In this document: positions 33,042 to 47,095 of the stretch, piece after piece
How positions within the stretch are numbered: position 1 is the stretch's first letter
How the letters are laid out: each line of letters begins with the position of its first letter
Program-made: the position numbers and the translations under genes
Assembly (NCBI GenBank): GCA_022376515.1
Contig: WTXI01000008.1
Location: 558,001 to 622,000 of the forward strand
From: Lactifluus volemus
Lineage: Eukaryota; Basidiomycota; Agaricomycetes; Russulales; Russulaceae
DNA length: 64,000 nt
Direction of reading: 5' to 3'
The notes under the pieces: generated by a model
The model's database searches: none
What the model saw: only the letters and a program-made list of their open reading frames with translations
Told to the model about the DNA's origin: nothing

Positions 33042-33610
33042 ATCCCACTTTTGCAAAATCGCCCCGATAAGCACAATCCCTTCACTTTTAGCTGGTGGCT
33101 GAAAGATCGAATATACGTAACCCGATAAATAGGTGCCATGAACTTATTTTGTTAAATTTCCCTTTCCAAGAGAGTACAGAGCCAAAATATTGGTTGTTTC
33201 GAGCATCCGATACAAAACATTCTAGTACCTTAAAACACTTACCCAGAGGCAAAGAGACCCCAAACGCGACTGAGGCGATGTTGGCCAAGACATTTCAACT
33301 CCGATATGGTTAACCAAAAGAGGCAACTGTCGGATTTTGCGGAACCTCCCGTGGATGCTAGTGGAGATTAAATTTATTGAAATTCAGCCATGACCTGGTC
33401 GTCACCAATTTGGCCAAGCAAGCTGGTGCAAATGGTACAGTACCCCTTCGTCAAGCCCTTCGTCGAAAACCTATTGTCTCATTTCACACCACATTTATGA
33501 GGAAATTGATTTGAGTAGCTTTGAGCCAAGAAGCTATGCTATATACTGGTGTAAGTCTAAAGTTAGTTGAGGCAATCAGCGTTGTGCAACATTTTGCAAA
33601 AGTGGGATAA
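33042..33610. mobile_element. MITE-like element with 17-19-bp terminal inverted repeats
   Basis: TATCCCACTTTTGCAAAAT at 33042-33060 is repeated exactly inverted (ATTTTGCAAAAGTGGGATA) at 33592-33610. The outermost TA on each side could be the TA target-site duplication used by Tc1/mariner-type elements, leaving a perfect 17-bp repeat. The 569-bp interior has only short frames and no DDE motif, so it would be non-autonomous. Confidence 0.65.
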
Positions 33611-36012
33611 GCATAGTACATGTAGTAAACTCAGCGCATCTGACGGTCATCTCAACTCGGATACGAATTAGGCTTTCGAACCTTGGCTTTGGGGCTGGAT
33701 TGTGTACGGCCACCATCACCTCACGCCGGGGAACCGTGATCTACTGTAATGGAAATACACAGTGACTCGTGGGAACAGATGATTCTGCATAAGATAAAGG
33801 TATCATTCGCTGGCAGCGATTCTGCGTATCGGTCCTAGGTTATCATTGTAAGTTGCCGAGATCAGACATGCCAACAGTTCCTGTGGATCAACTTCTAAAC
33901 AGTCAAACAAGACACAAACGATCAATACATAGTATGGTATTTGCCCTTAGTATTGGTAGGCTTACACGATGATTGAGCCACAACAATCAGATATTAATCA
34001 GAAGCGAGACTGATGGGCCACATGAATCTACCGACACCAAGGATTGAATATCGAATATTGAATGGCCAAACTGTTCAACTTCCACTGGTAACAATACAAA
34101 ATGCGGTGATGCGCATTCGTTAAAACACTCGGGCTCTACGAATCTGCAGAGGCTAGACTAAGTTGTTAGTTGCCCTCGACCCCAGTTGGGGTAGGCAGTA
34201 CGACTCAGAACAGGACCGATCATCCACAGGGAACAAAGAAGTTCTGGTCCGGTTGCAGTGGTAGTGATGAAGTCGCGCAGGGGAAGCGATAGGCACGCTA
34301 ACTGCACGTTCCTGGTGTCTTCATCTCCTGAGGAAACCAGAGAAACGGCTGGGTGGATCACGTACATTAACGGAAAAGCAAGCAAGTGATGAACATGGAG
34401 AATATGCAGGGCTGCAGGCTGCAGCACACGTGCCTGGTCGCCAGAGTCAGTAAACACTTGGTGTGCCATGTGATAAAGATAATAATGACAGTCAGTTCAA
34501 GGGTCAAGGATCCAAATAGGCAGTAAACAATGTACTCAACGTATATGGTATAATTAAAAAGTGAACTGAGCGTAAGCGAGTCTGTTTCATTGCTGAGCGA
34601 CTGTGTCAGCACCAATCCATAATATGAATTTGGATACCATAACCCATCACGCGCATCACGGTTGATCCACCTTCCTGCAGCAGTACCTACTGAAAAACTT
34701 TGGCCGATTTCCGTCAACTCAATTGAACCCGGGTGGAGGCCAATCAAATACCATCTAAAGAGGCGCTCTGTTATCTTACCGGACGCATGTGCTACCAGCT
34801 TCTAGCGCTGGCCATCAGGGTCATAAACTACACCCGAGCAAATTGCCAACGTGCGACCCTATCAATCACCTGAAGGCAAAGCTGTCACATATGTCAGATC
34901 CCACACAGATCATAAAGTCGAAGTCTTCCACCTTCGAGTTTCACAGGTAAGCTTCAAGTTTAAGGGCTGTCCCAAGGCGTACAGCTGCCCGTATTAACGC
35001 TGGCAGCTTCCCTTTCGGCGAGGCAGCATCGCATTGTTCTTGAACGATTGTGTTCCTGTAGGATCATCAGTCTGAACGGAGGGAATAAAACACACGCACA
35101 AATTGCTGTAAGCCTGTAACAAGTCCGAAACCGTGACAATTGTTCCGTCCAAATTTGAAATTCAAGGACCGCTTCCCACGTCCTCTCTTTCTGACAGGCC
35201 AGCCTCTCTTTTCCACACCAACTTGGCAAGAGGTGCTCACAGGACTGTCGCAAAGCGTAAGCATTAATGGGCTGGTGCCAAGTCGTGACAATGCTGTCAG
35301 GTCAATCGAACGATCCTCCTTTTGGCAGCTCACATGGAAGCTGTTCGTTGTGCCGAAGGTTATGCGACTGCTGAAATCACGGCGAGGCTAGAGCGTTGGA
35401 TCCTGTATGAGGGTTATGTGTGCTGCAGGTGGGTGATTACTGCTGTGTGGAGGAGCTCTAGAAACTGCTAAACGAAATATGGGTGGCCAAGCCTGTGCCA
35501 TCCGGTGACTTCTTGTTTCTCACGCCTGTCATTTTTCCTCCTTTCATTCAATGTGCCCCTGACGGGCACTGACCCAAAATTCTTCTTTTTAGGTTATACA
35601 TGTTACCAGGGTGTTGAAATGACACGCATCTGGTTGAACCGCTGCCAGTGGTGGTTACAAATGACTCGGAAAAGCCGGAACAAAACACTTTGGGCGTATC
35701 TGTCATTTTATTCGTGGAATTGATTTGATGAATTAACGACAAGCCAAATCGTGACTTTGGGTGAAGCCCGCAGGTGGTAGTAGATTGTTATGGATCGTTG
35801 TGTCGAAAATGTCAGTCCCCATTCCCAAAAATTCGAGAGGCCTAGGGAGGCAGCAACGACAACTGGGAGTCAACTCGAATAGGTTCAAGACGCCGATCTA
35901 GCTCTACGACCAAAAGAAGATTCAAATTTCATTTTGAGAGAAAAGCATCCTCGGGATAATGCGTTGAGGCACCGGGCACTACATGTATATTCCTTGCGCT
36001 ATCAAACCGTAG
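33611..36012. other. 2.4-kb intergenic region without a recognised gene
   Basis: Minus-strand frames at 34158-34469 and 34367-34747 and others at 34960-35391 have no recognisable domains. One includes a hydrophobic segment (LTLELTVIIIFITWH). No conclusion is possible. Confidence 0.4.
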
Positions 36013-39000
36013 TCATGACAGCCCCCCCATCATTTTCGCCTTTCCTAGCTCAATCTCGCTACTCAAGGGACGAGCATCTAAAACACGTCCAAGGTCCGTC
36101 CCACCGTATCCCGCGCCTTTCCTTCGCAGCCCAATCAGCTGCTTGAATAACCTATCTTGCTGCTATCGAATGGCGAACGTTCCCCAGTCCGGTACGCCGG
36201 AAGCACAAACCCGTCTACTTCTATCCTCTCTGCACCCGGATGTGCCATGTGTAGCGCAAGCAGTACGCATACCTTCTTATATTCTTCTCTACTATCGAAG
36301 TAGAGCTGCCCTGCAAATAGATTCAATTCCGTTCGAATGTGCGCAGGGGCCGACCATTCTTGCCCCAGAGTCCCTGGGATGGGATAGAACGCTAGGTCCG
36401 AGAAGGAGCGCATCGAAGCGCAGACTCTGGGCACATATATGTGCAACCGAACTTGTTTGCTCTTGCGAATGATAGGAAGTAGCTCATTCGCTTCATAAGG
36501 GCTGATCACAATGACGGCACTGTTTCTTCCCGTTCCGCTCGATAAGATCCAATTGACAGGACGAAGATAGTCTGTCAAGCGCATAGGGTCTGACATGGCA
36601 GTGGTGACAGCAAAATCTTCTGTCGCGAGTGGAGATGGGGACCATTCCATCGTCGAATTCAGAGCCCCGTCGATCCCAATAGGGGAGAAGAGCGGAAGAA
36701 TGTGATTCAGAGTCTCGGGAAGTTGGCCCGTCATAACGAAAGAGCGGATATCGTCGTGGATGATATGTTGTGATGGATAAACCTTCGGCGGGAGCTGCAA
36801 GTGACGTTCCCTCTCCATCTCGTGGTTGACCTCCCGTTCCTGTTCCTCTGCCATCCTAACATCGAACAGACCGATCACTCCGAGAAGTTCCATCCGGTCA
36901 TGTAAGGCGGGAATGCGGCTCATTTCCGAACTAGCTTCAGCGTTTGTCCGACTGAAATCGGGTCGTACATTTGTTCCAGGGTCTTACATTCGGGCTGCAA
37001 CCAACTGGACCTCAGAGAATTCAGGTCACCAGTTGATCCATGTCGTTTGTATGCCAAAAAGCGGTGGTGGTGGTCAACGCCTTGTTGAGCCCAGTGCGGA
37101 AGGTGGTGACGGATGTCTTCACAAGTCTCGTGCATGGTCCAGCGAATGATATCTATGACTTCGATCCGACGACAATTCCCTTGATCACTTGGAATAAGGC
37201 TGCGGATCCGGCGGTCAACCTCCCCAGGTGCAAAGAACATTACAGATTGTCCCTTCCCTAGTTGCCGCATTCGCATACATCCTGACTCCTCCTCAGTCAT
37301 GGTCCTGTAGATCAACCAATGTATACTCACCTTGTAGAAGCCGATCCTTCGTAACCTTTGGCCCAAGAGTGACCCCAGCCCGGCTTTCCCGAGGGAGCTT
37401 CAGATCCGTTCCCCGAGTGTGCGCGTCATCAAGGTAAACTATGCACCTATCTAGTTGACGACTGAAAGGTGACGAAATAAATGGCTCGATGGATCCATCC
37501 CGGGTGAGAACTGTGAGTGATCCGAGTCGTTGAAAAAGACTGCTGCTGAAACGTCAGGTCGAAGAGACAGCCAATATCGTGCCAGGTCCTCATTCTGCAG
37601 CTCCAGCATCTGTGCTCCGACGTCGAGAAGAACTCGTATTTCAGGAGATTGTCCGATGAGACGTTTCAAGAATCCTTCTGCGGACTCGCGCTCGCCATTT
37701 TCTCCTTCCGTACATTCATAGTGATTGTTTTCTGGTCGAAGGAGATATTGCAAAACCAGTGCATTCGTGCTCAGCTGCGAGACAGGATCTTCTTGAGTTA
37801 TTGATGTCGGTAAGAGATATCGATTATCATTGGTACCACTGAATCCTGTCGTCACATTCTTCTTGTCTTCGACCAGATCCCAGGCCGAAGAGGAAAGCTT
37901 GAATTGGAATTCTTTGGCTGCTCGCGGGAAGACAACTGTGACAAATAGAAGTCTATCACTGTTTTATTCCTTGAGAATAATGGGACGAGATGTTCATCGA
38001 TTTGAGTATTGTCCTTGGTGTTCACCCCATTAGCTGGCAGAGCGGTTTAGGGTATCTGTGCCAGATTCCACCCAGTGGTCATATTCCACCTCTGGATTGT
38101 CGAGCTTGGCCAGAAGGTCAAAGCACAGCAAAATTTGTTCCTTGTTTAAGCCTCCATAATAATAACTGAGACAAGTCAGCGCGATGGCGACGTCTGGATG
38201 ACCGAACTCGGCTCTCAAGCTCGGTACGTCCTATATTTATTCTTAATAAATGTACGCAGCCACTCTTAGTTAGAACATACCTTTGCGCGATATGGAACAG
38301 CCAACAATGTTCTGCTCGGATCGAGACCATAGTCTACTCTCCAACGACGTTCCTTTAGGACGTAACCGAGAATTCCTTCGCCATCGACAAGGAGACCACG
38401 GAGTAAGAGAATTCCGTTCCACAAGGTCGTTCCAGCACAGTGCGACCGAACGGCGTCATGAACTTCTTTCGGCACATCCCTCTGGACGATGAATGAGCGG
38501 GTTGCCTCTCGGATTTGTGGTGAGAGGACGGCTAGGGAAGGGAGGATAGAGCGCCCTTGAGTGCGTCGTCGACGATGAGTGAAGATATATTTCGGGAAAC
38601 CTCGTGATCCAGGATTCGCGTGAGAGGGAAACCTCTCTGGGTCTCATCAAGTTCGAACAACTTGGGGAAACAAGCATGTATCTGTCTTGCATGAACTTGT
38701 AATCGGCTGAATGCCTGCTGCGTTGTGGACCAACGATTAGGATGATCTTCAACCGGCATTTGCTCTCCCGCAGTATAGACCAGCTGATATCGCACATGGA
38801 GTATCTCATCGCTCTCGTCCAGTATATCACGTGATCCTTCGGCGAGCCAATCCTGTAGGGCCTTGAGCTCTTGCGAAATACTGTCATCAGGTTCGGCGAA
38901 GATCATCGCCAGTAAGTCCTCGTGATCGCTATGCGATTCCAAGAGTGTATCGATGCACATGAGTTTCTGTGAAAGGATATGTTCCGGCTGGGTCACGAGA

Positions 39001-42000
39001 ATACCGCCATCAGCAACACATTGCTTGTAAAGAGCGCCAATTTTTTGGACCACGGAAGTGTTGATTTTCAAATTTCGGGAGAATGGCATATAGAAGATGG
39101 GTCTGCTTGCGAGACCCGAAAGCCGGCCGATAAGCAGCTCCAACATTTGATTTGACAACGGCTTCAGAGTCACGACTCTGACCAGGCAAGAGCCGTTGGC
39201 CAGCGTTGATGAGACCAGGGGTACAATTACCGAGGACTTTCCTTCCCCCATGTTGAGCTGAAGTGATGTGCTGCGTTTGGAGGTAGGTGAAATCATTTCA
39301 CGGGCAATGGCTAATTGTAGTGGGCGGGCCAAAATGTTTGCGTCGATCTACCCAAGCTATCTGTTAGCCCCTACATGTTTCACAAAACACCCACTGACCT
39401 GTATCAACAACCACTCACAGGAACACACCGCTGCCACCTCCTCGCAAATAGTTTCGGCTTCCCGGAAAAATGCGTCATCTTGGTGTCTTGACCCAAGTTC
39501 GAGCAGGCGCTGGGATTGCTGATATTTAAGGAATGCTGCAGCATATCTGATAATGACGTCCTTGCATTGCTCAGTGAGTGTACTGGCGTGATCCCTTGAC
39601 AATTGGCGTAGAACCAATCGCGGTGTTATTCGAGGCCAGAGACCTGCCATACTGAGAACCTCGTCTACCCTCTGGTTCGACTTGAGAGTCATTGAGAGTT
39701 CGGAAAACATCCCGTCCTTCCTTTCGCGACAGGCATCGCGGTGGTGACGTAGAACTTTGTATGAAGGAATGACTCGGACGCGTTCCGTGGCTGAAAGGTC
39801 CTCCTTCTGCAGGAGCTCGCTGTGACTCTTGCTTAAGTCGTCTCCATAAAGCCGCAATAGTCGCTTCTGAGAACTCCGAAACTCCTGAATCAGGTCTCCG
39901 AGGCCATCTTCTATAGTAGTTGGGGGGATGCTTCTGGTCACTGTCGTCATGGTGGAAGACTCAGATACAGGAATGAAAGGGGGTTGCGTTGTGATGTCGC
40001 GAAGAAACACAAGCAAAGACCGAATCGAGGTAGAAACTCCTTCGGAAGGCTTGACGTTGAACTGGGGAGAAAACGTGTAAGGCGGACCAGTGGCACCAGC
40101 AGCGTAGTACTGTAGTGGTTCAAGACGGTCTGTAGACCTTCGATGTGGTCTTTAAGAATTCCTGACAATTGATTGGAAATATGGTTCGACATGGGCTTTG
40201 CACCTAGATGCATCAAACCAATCGTGGGGAAGACTGGGAATCTGTTTCTCTGGCCACGTTCAACTATTGTGCGAGCTGCCGCTGACGCCTTTTCATTAAC
40301 AACCCTGCAATATTCACCTCTCCGCTGCTTTTTTGCTTTCTTTTTGCTAACGGCTTGCATTGCCATTGTTGACGCAGGGGTCCTGTTTATTGGATTGGCT
40401 GCTTCGGATATTAATGTTACCAAGCGATCGTAACCTGGACGAATGCCATCCGAAAGTGTATACTGGGGTTCGGCAGGGAGCTTAAGATGTTGAAAACGGA
40501 CGTCCGTTGCGAAGATCAGAATCAGAGGAAGGATCTTCCTATATTCAGGTTGGTTGAAGCTAGCCGCCGCAAGGGTGAACGCCAGAGTGATCTTCGCGTC
40601 TTGCGGTTGTGACTCGTCGTTCCAGACAGAGGTTGTATATCTCTATCCAATCTTGGGCAATATTGAAGTAAAGCCAGTATCGGCTATATCGTAAAGAAAT
40701 TCCCAAGCTAGCTGGGCCTATTGATTCCACGATTGCATTGCGTCCCATAGTTTCAGCCTTTACGAGAAAGTAAAGGTTGACCGTTCCAAGCCGCCCAGGA
40801 TATTTGGTAGGCGGCATGCCCATCGCTTCCCCCATTGTCAACGTCCCTTGACCTGTAGACTATATCGCCCAGACTTGATGAAAGCGAGTGGGCTGAGCTT
40901 TGCAAGTCATGTGGGTAGTATACCCAGTTGCGAATGGCTGCGCGGTTCAGTAAAGGTTTGGTCCGCCCTGGAATGTCGAAGGTGATCGGGTAGTCGTAGA
41001 GGACCTCCAGTGCTTGCGCGTGATTAAAAATGGAGCATACATCCGGGTGAAAGTCGTGATGTTGCGAGAATGTGGAAAGTTGACTCCACTCCACCGTCGC
41101 CATTGATTCCAAGTGTGGTGGATAATAATATCTTCGCGGCGTCAATTTGCTTATCAAAGTCAGGATTTTTGCTTCATAGTTGCCAAGTCTTTGAAATGAT
41201 TTGAAAGCCGCAGTTCGCAACATATAAACCGCTTCCTCTGTCCCAGTTTGACCAAGTAATGGGTCCGGCAAGCAGTGGCTGGTAATCGCGTGCAAATAGC
41301 ATTGGTATAGTTTGCTCCCCAGGCTTACATTCCCTGACAGCCGCCCCAAATCGGTGTCGATCGTATACTCGTACCAGTGGACAAGTTGTTCCGTCCCTGC
41401 GCTTATGGAAACTTTTGCAAAGTCCCCGTCCAAAGTAAAAGAGACGTCGCCTTGCGGAATAATGACTCGTCGCGGCAGCTCAAAAGAGTCGCTGGTAGGG
41501 CATAAGACAAGTTGGTTGGTGAGCCCAAACATAGTACCGGACGATTGGTGTTTATCGATGATGTAGCCGGGTATGCTTTGACACTCGATCTCTGACTTGT
41601 CGTTAATGAAGAATGAGAGGCGGAGTCTGGGCAGAGAAGCCTCTACTGTTTGGGGGTGCGCACAATGATAATGTGTTCCTGGGTTTCCAGAGCGGAAAGT
41701 GGGCGGGATATCATTTGGAAGGTAGGTGAGCGAATATCGATGAGTGATATGAAGGCACAGTTATCTCCGGAGATTTTACGAAGCATGACATGGGACTTGT
41801 TGGGATCCATGGAGATGTGGAGTAGCCAATTGGAAGGTTCAGGTATCCATGGAGATTCAGCCGGACGGAACTCGAGCTCTCCGGTGGCCAGGTCGAGCCA
41901 GTGGACGTAATCACTGATGAATGACTTTGGGAAGTCACCATCAAGTGCCGACCGGGGAACAAACTGAAGGAGTTGAGAGTCTCCTGGTTGTCGTGCTTGT

Positions 42001-45000
42001 AAAGTTACATCGCCGTCGCGCCGCGAGAAAAGGATCTTCAATGTCCTTATTAGCGTCTCTTTAACAATAAAAATAAGGAGGTTGTTACCTGATAACCACA
42101 GACTGTCGACCTTGTCATGAACTCCATTCCGGGGACATCTGCTGGAACCACATCGAGAATTCTCTGCCAAGTAGCATGGAAGTTAGTAGACGTGGGATGA
42201 GACGACTCGGACCTAAATGCCCACCTTTCCCAGGATGGTTGCGTATGTAGAATGTTCTATTATCTCTTTTGGAAGCCTTCCTAACGGTTTCCCACCAACG
42301 AGAAGCTCGCCAGTGATTATGTTATAGAGGACTTCCTGTCCCCCTTCCGTATTGCAGGAGAACCACCGGGAATTGGGGGCAGGGAAAACACGCCAAGTCG
42401 AGGAACTTTGTCGGCGATAACCTGACCACAAGCGTGAAAGTGCAAGATCGAAACCCGACGAATTTGATCGGAGTGCCTCAAGGAAAACGTTTTCAAGAAA
42501 GTGCAGTAATCGGTGGTGTCTGTTCAGGATCCGGTTGAGAAAATGAGACACGTCGTCTCGATTTAATGAAACATTGTCGTGGACAAGAACCGCACATTGC
42601 ACAACAATGGCAAGATCATCGTCAGTGGAAAAAACATTTGGAACGTGTTCAACAGAAACGTCAAAAGTAGAAACGCATGTTGCCGCCAGTGAACACAATT
42701 GGTGACGTAAGTTTGCACGTGATGTTTCGTCTTGCGCCACGTCAAGCTTCGAGCACAGCTGGCCAACCCACCTATGGGTCACCGTCCGAACATTCCGCAA
42801 CAATATATATGCCCTTGCGCAAATATCTGGGTCTTTCATGGAAGAGAGAAGACGACTAGTCACGAGAGCTGAAGACAGTTGAGCCAGAGACAGTGAAGAG
42901 TGAGCCGTGTATAACATACCAACAGTCCTGACGGTAACTTCCTCTAGCCAATTAGTTTGTACTCTCTCAAGAAGAGCAGCCAGTTCGTGTAGGAGAATCC
43001 GTCCAAAATCGGGAATGCCGAGGTCGATGTGCCACTCCCGCACGCCATCTATCAACGGCCCAAGCTGCCAGGCTGCTTGAGTGATCAGTGAATGCACCTC
43101 CTCATGACGAAAGGAAAGCGAGGGTGAAGCCAGCTCTCTCGCTATGTTAAGCCATTGGAGGCGTGGTCCGCTACGCAAGGTGGAAAACGCGATATATTCG
43201 TGAAGACTGAGCTCCTTTGGACAGTCACCCTGAGACGCAATCGCCTCATTGGACGTATGGTGAGTACCCAACACGGTACGATGCAGGTGGCGGTATGGGC
43301 CTGATTGAGGGGCAGGAGGCTGGCAAAAGGCTGTAACATTGGACCCAAGAAAATTTCCCGACACCCAAGATCGATTGGTACGATCAAATAACTTAAAGGA
43401 TAGTCCATTATTGAGTAAAACTGAGGACTCAGTTGCCGGAATCTGAGCAGTCCTGTAATGCGTTTGTTCTTTGAACGATTTGGTGGTCGATCCAATAGTA
43501 ATACGATGATATGCATGACGTTTTGACCAGGACTGCAGGCCAGAGAAAGCGTCTAAGAGTAACTTGGGTTCGCCAGTATCGTCTTGCACAATGGGCGTTC
43601 CGATATCCCGGAGAATTTTGTAAGTTATCTCGCGCCAAGTCGAAAACCCACGTGGGGGAGAAAGCTCGAATACTACCCACTGTGCTTCCACCGTCGCTTC
43701 AGGCAGAGGCCATTCATGGATACCGATACGCAAGTTCTGAGCTTGCTTCTCCGTGAGACATTTCTCACAATGATGCTGGTGGATTGAATTCCCTTCGTCG
43801 TCCTCAGAGTAACTATGACTCATACTTGAGGCTGATTCTGTCAACGATTGGCACTTTTGATTCAGTGTGTCAAGTTCGGCGCGCTTTTGTTCCCTTTCTT
43901 GCTGAGCATGTCGATCGATGGTAACATAAAGTTGTTGTAGTCTTTGAGAATCGCGGAAGTACTGCACAGCGAATGAAGATTCGACAGCTTTGCCCAAGAA
44001 GATAGACGTGCTGCAAGAGGCTTCCTTGTGCCGTCGGCACAAGTACTCTTCGATATCCAAGGCACGTTGCAAGGTGCTCGTGTGGTGAAGGAGTAATAAA
44101 TGAAGAAAATCCCGGGGAATTTCAGGTGAATAGGATGCTAACAAGGGACACTGTCGGATAAGCAAGGTGTCCAAAGCCTTCCATAGATTCATGATTGTCA
44201 AGATCATGACCGAATTATCTTCAGGATCAGTTTGGTACACTTCTTGTGCGCTGGTGAAGTACTGCTCGACGCAGGATGCAATGACATCCGGAGCGTCATC
44301 GTCAAATTGAGATTTGACAACCCAAGAATCAAGGTGTCTCTCGACAGACAACTCGAAATCCGCAAGGGCAGTGCGCCGATCTTCTGAGACAGCTTGTGTG
44401 AGTCTCTGTCCAGAAAATTGGCTGAAATCGGCTATATCATGGAGACGGGGTCGATGGGAAGGGGTAAACCGATATAATGGGGAGCTTTGCGACATTGAAA
44501 GAAGGACCTTCGTGAGGTATTTCTGCGAATTATGAAGACTGATCTTTGTATCAGTAACGAAGTCGAGCCGTTCTGGCAGCCACTGTAGAGACATAGATCT
44601 GCTTCTTTGGAAATCTGACCACCGGCTTTGCAGAAGTTTCTCTGTCTCTGTTGCAGCATCGTACACAGCTTGATAGATCTCGCCCGCAACAGCGGAACCC
44701 AGCTTTGCTAAACGGCGAGCCATCTTGACCCTCATTCCAAAGAGTAATTCGCTCGGAAACGCTCCACGACAGCAGAGGCGGAGCAGGTAGGCATGAAAGA
44801 AGAGAATGAACAATTTGTATACGTTGTCGGGATTGTGAGAGGTTTGGAGGGCCACCCTGATCACGAGCCATAGGCCAGACCTCCGCCAAGGCTTATATGC
44901 GTCCTTCCACAACACCTCATCTCCTATCCGTTTCGTGATGCGATCCACATCAGCTGCCTGACCGAAGCCCCTGAGGATTCCGACCAATAACCCGGAGATA

Positions 45001-45652
45001 TATTTTGGATCGGCACTTTCGCGGACTTCGCGGACTGTGGATCCAGCCTTGACAGTGTTGCAGTGGAATCCAAGACATCGACGTCCATTTGTGTAAGAAA
45101 GGAGGATAGTTCCTTGAGAAAAGTTCCATTCGCGAAAAGTTCTGTGGATACTTTGACCGCTGGCCCTGGGTAAGAACAGAGGAGCTTTCCATTTGTGGAC
45201 ATCACAGCGCTTGCGAGCGGCATGACCTCAAAGACTTCGAATCGAACATCATCGATAAGCTTGCGCACTACAACAGCGGCATTCTGTGCCCGGATATGCT
45301 TGACAAACACATCTGAACTCGAGTTGATTGATAATAGGCATAACGCGCAAAACAATAGAATTCACCTCCAACGTCAGACTCGAAGCGTACTCTGGAGATC
45401 TTCTTCGTCCAATGGAGACCTTACATTGCGCCAAACCAACTCCATCGCCTTTATCATATGAGTCCATGTCGATCTCTGGGAGTGGGGGAGGCACTGGTGG
45501 AAATCGCGGGCGGCCTCTAGGAGAAGGCGACACAACGCTACACTTGTCTCTTGTTCAGTTGTCTCACTTGGAGCCTGTTGAGGAAGCTTTGGGGGCATGA
45601 AAACATGTTCAACAACAGATCTCAGGGTATCTCGAGTGAATTCGAAAGACAT
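36013..45652 (-). pseudogene. giant DUF3638/DUF3645 protein gene, copy A (many frame breaks)
   Basis: The product would be about 3,000 residues of the DUF3638/DUF3645 family, often labelled ubiquitinyl hydrolase in fungi although activity is unproven. It starts MSFEFTRDTLRSVVEHVFMP at 45652 and continues VFVKHIRAQNAAVVVRKL, DEVLWKDAYKPWRRSGLWL and the ORF at 42213-44987. The DUF3638 core shows STSLQLNMGEGKSSVIVPLV, a Walker-A-like element near 39250. The C-terminal part contains RWTMHETCEDIRHHLPHW and LLALHMAHPGAERIEVDGF. Compared with copy B it has private one- or two-base changes that break the frame near 45390 (two), 41655, 40775, 40625, 40100, 38540, 37513 and 36160. Some could be assembly errors, but their number makes copy A the more decayed of the two. 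Confidence 0.75.
37210..38610. repeat. near-identical tract shared with 48280-49670
   Basis: Within the two DUF3638 copies, this stretch is nearly identical at DNA level, including introns (for example more than 300 bp around 37640-38030 with one or two differences). Flanking coding sequence differs at roughly 10-15% of positions. Confidence 0.75.
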
Positions 45653-47095
45653 ATTTTTGGGGGGAGAGAGATGGAACGTGTTTGAAGCGAGGTTTGGTCT
45701 CGCCACACTAGCGCCAGCACAACCTGAGATACAGGAAGACGCCGTGATCGATAGACGCTATGATAAGATGAGTTGACCAACACATTCACTTTGATCGCAG
45801 GAGAAGCCAGACTGTCCAGATCTAGAAATATCCTTTACCTTCGGACGTCCTCTTGCATGTTATTACAAGACCAACTCCGTTCACATGACGAGTGTGCGAT
45901 GTTTAACGTGGTCACGAAAGCGAAGCTTCGGTAATAGAAACGGTGCCTCATCTGGAGGAAGCGCCGCAAGTGCGAGGGGATACCATTACCATGACCCGCT
46001 TAAGAAATGGGTCCTAGTATGACATAAGATGCCGTGCAGGTGTGCCGGTGATGAGGGACACAGAGCTTTATAAGACATTAAAGGAAGGAAGGTGTAGACT
46101 ATACCCTTGCTTCGACCGGGACGCTCGTTCATGCTGATGTCGACAGCCTACTGTATCGACAGTCAAATTTCAAAGCTTTGGCATTTCCGTGATGCATAAA
46201 AACTCCGACATGGCATCAGCCGGCGGAGTGTGTCCGTTTTTTTTTCAAACACGATTTCTATCAAAAGAATGGAATAGGCTTATAAATGGTATTGAGCATC
46301 GCGTGCTATATTTTGTGGTGATTTGCGAGAAGCAAGTGAGAAATTCGGAGTGTTCGAATGAGGGCACTCATGGAATTCCCGCTCGCAGGATCGCTGAGTT
46401 TGAATGGCGTCTCAAGCTCCGCTCTTCGACCACTGACACACAACCACGATTTTCGTCGCTTTACTGACTCGCTGTTAACTTATGTCCCGGAGATACACGC
46501 ATCTACCATGCGCCTACTAATAGGACGCGCGCTACCCGTGGAAATTCAGGTGCGAGGTTTTTTTTAAAATTTTCTCTTAAGCTAACAGTAACTATTGCCA
46601 CCACGGGAAGAAGTGTGAACTATGTATGCTGCATAGATACCAACGATGTGATGCACGTCACTATACCGCGGACCTCCGTCTAGGTGAGTACTCGATAACG
46701 AGCTGCTGGGATGGAAAAGCTGCCGGCAGGCTGATGCCTGCCTTGACGACAGCCCTATGACTCAGGTCTAGGGCATAGCGCACATAGGGCAACAAAGCCC
46801 AGCGTATCCAAGTTCTCGTCCAGAGAAGGTAATGACGCAAGGTGGACCCACAGGACCCACATCCTATTTCATTCCTATACGCCATGTCAGTGCCAAGCCT
46901 TGCATCCTACCCATATTTTGTTGCATATGCATTTCCCACGTCGCCTGAAGCCATCGCAGGCTCGCCATCCAAAAAGCCGCCCGTGATGCCAACGGCCGCG
47001 TGGGTAACCTGTTGACATAAAATGTTAAATGTTCATTGGTGATGTACTGGTGTATTATAATAACAAATTGCGGTTATGATAACTAAGACCCTTCG
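45653..47095. other. spacer between the tandem DUF3638 copies
   Basis: The part next to 45652 is the promoter region of copy A; about 300 bp of it is recognisably similar to the region upstream of copy B (56690-56990), so the promoter was duplicated too. The remainder (46100-47060) has frames without recognisable domains. Confidence 0.55.

Noticed and set aside
34158..34747. Overlapping minus-strand frames with a hydrophobic segment
   Set aside because: No family resemblance, no splice-joined extension, and the two frames are mutually exclusive over their overlap.
46189..46467. 92-codon frame between the DUF3638 copies
   Set aside because: No recognisable content; compositionally like the surrounding intergenic DNA.
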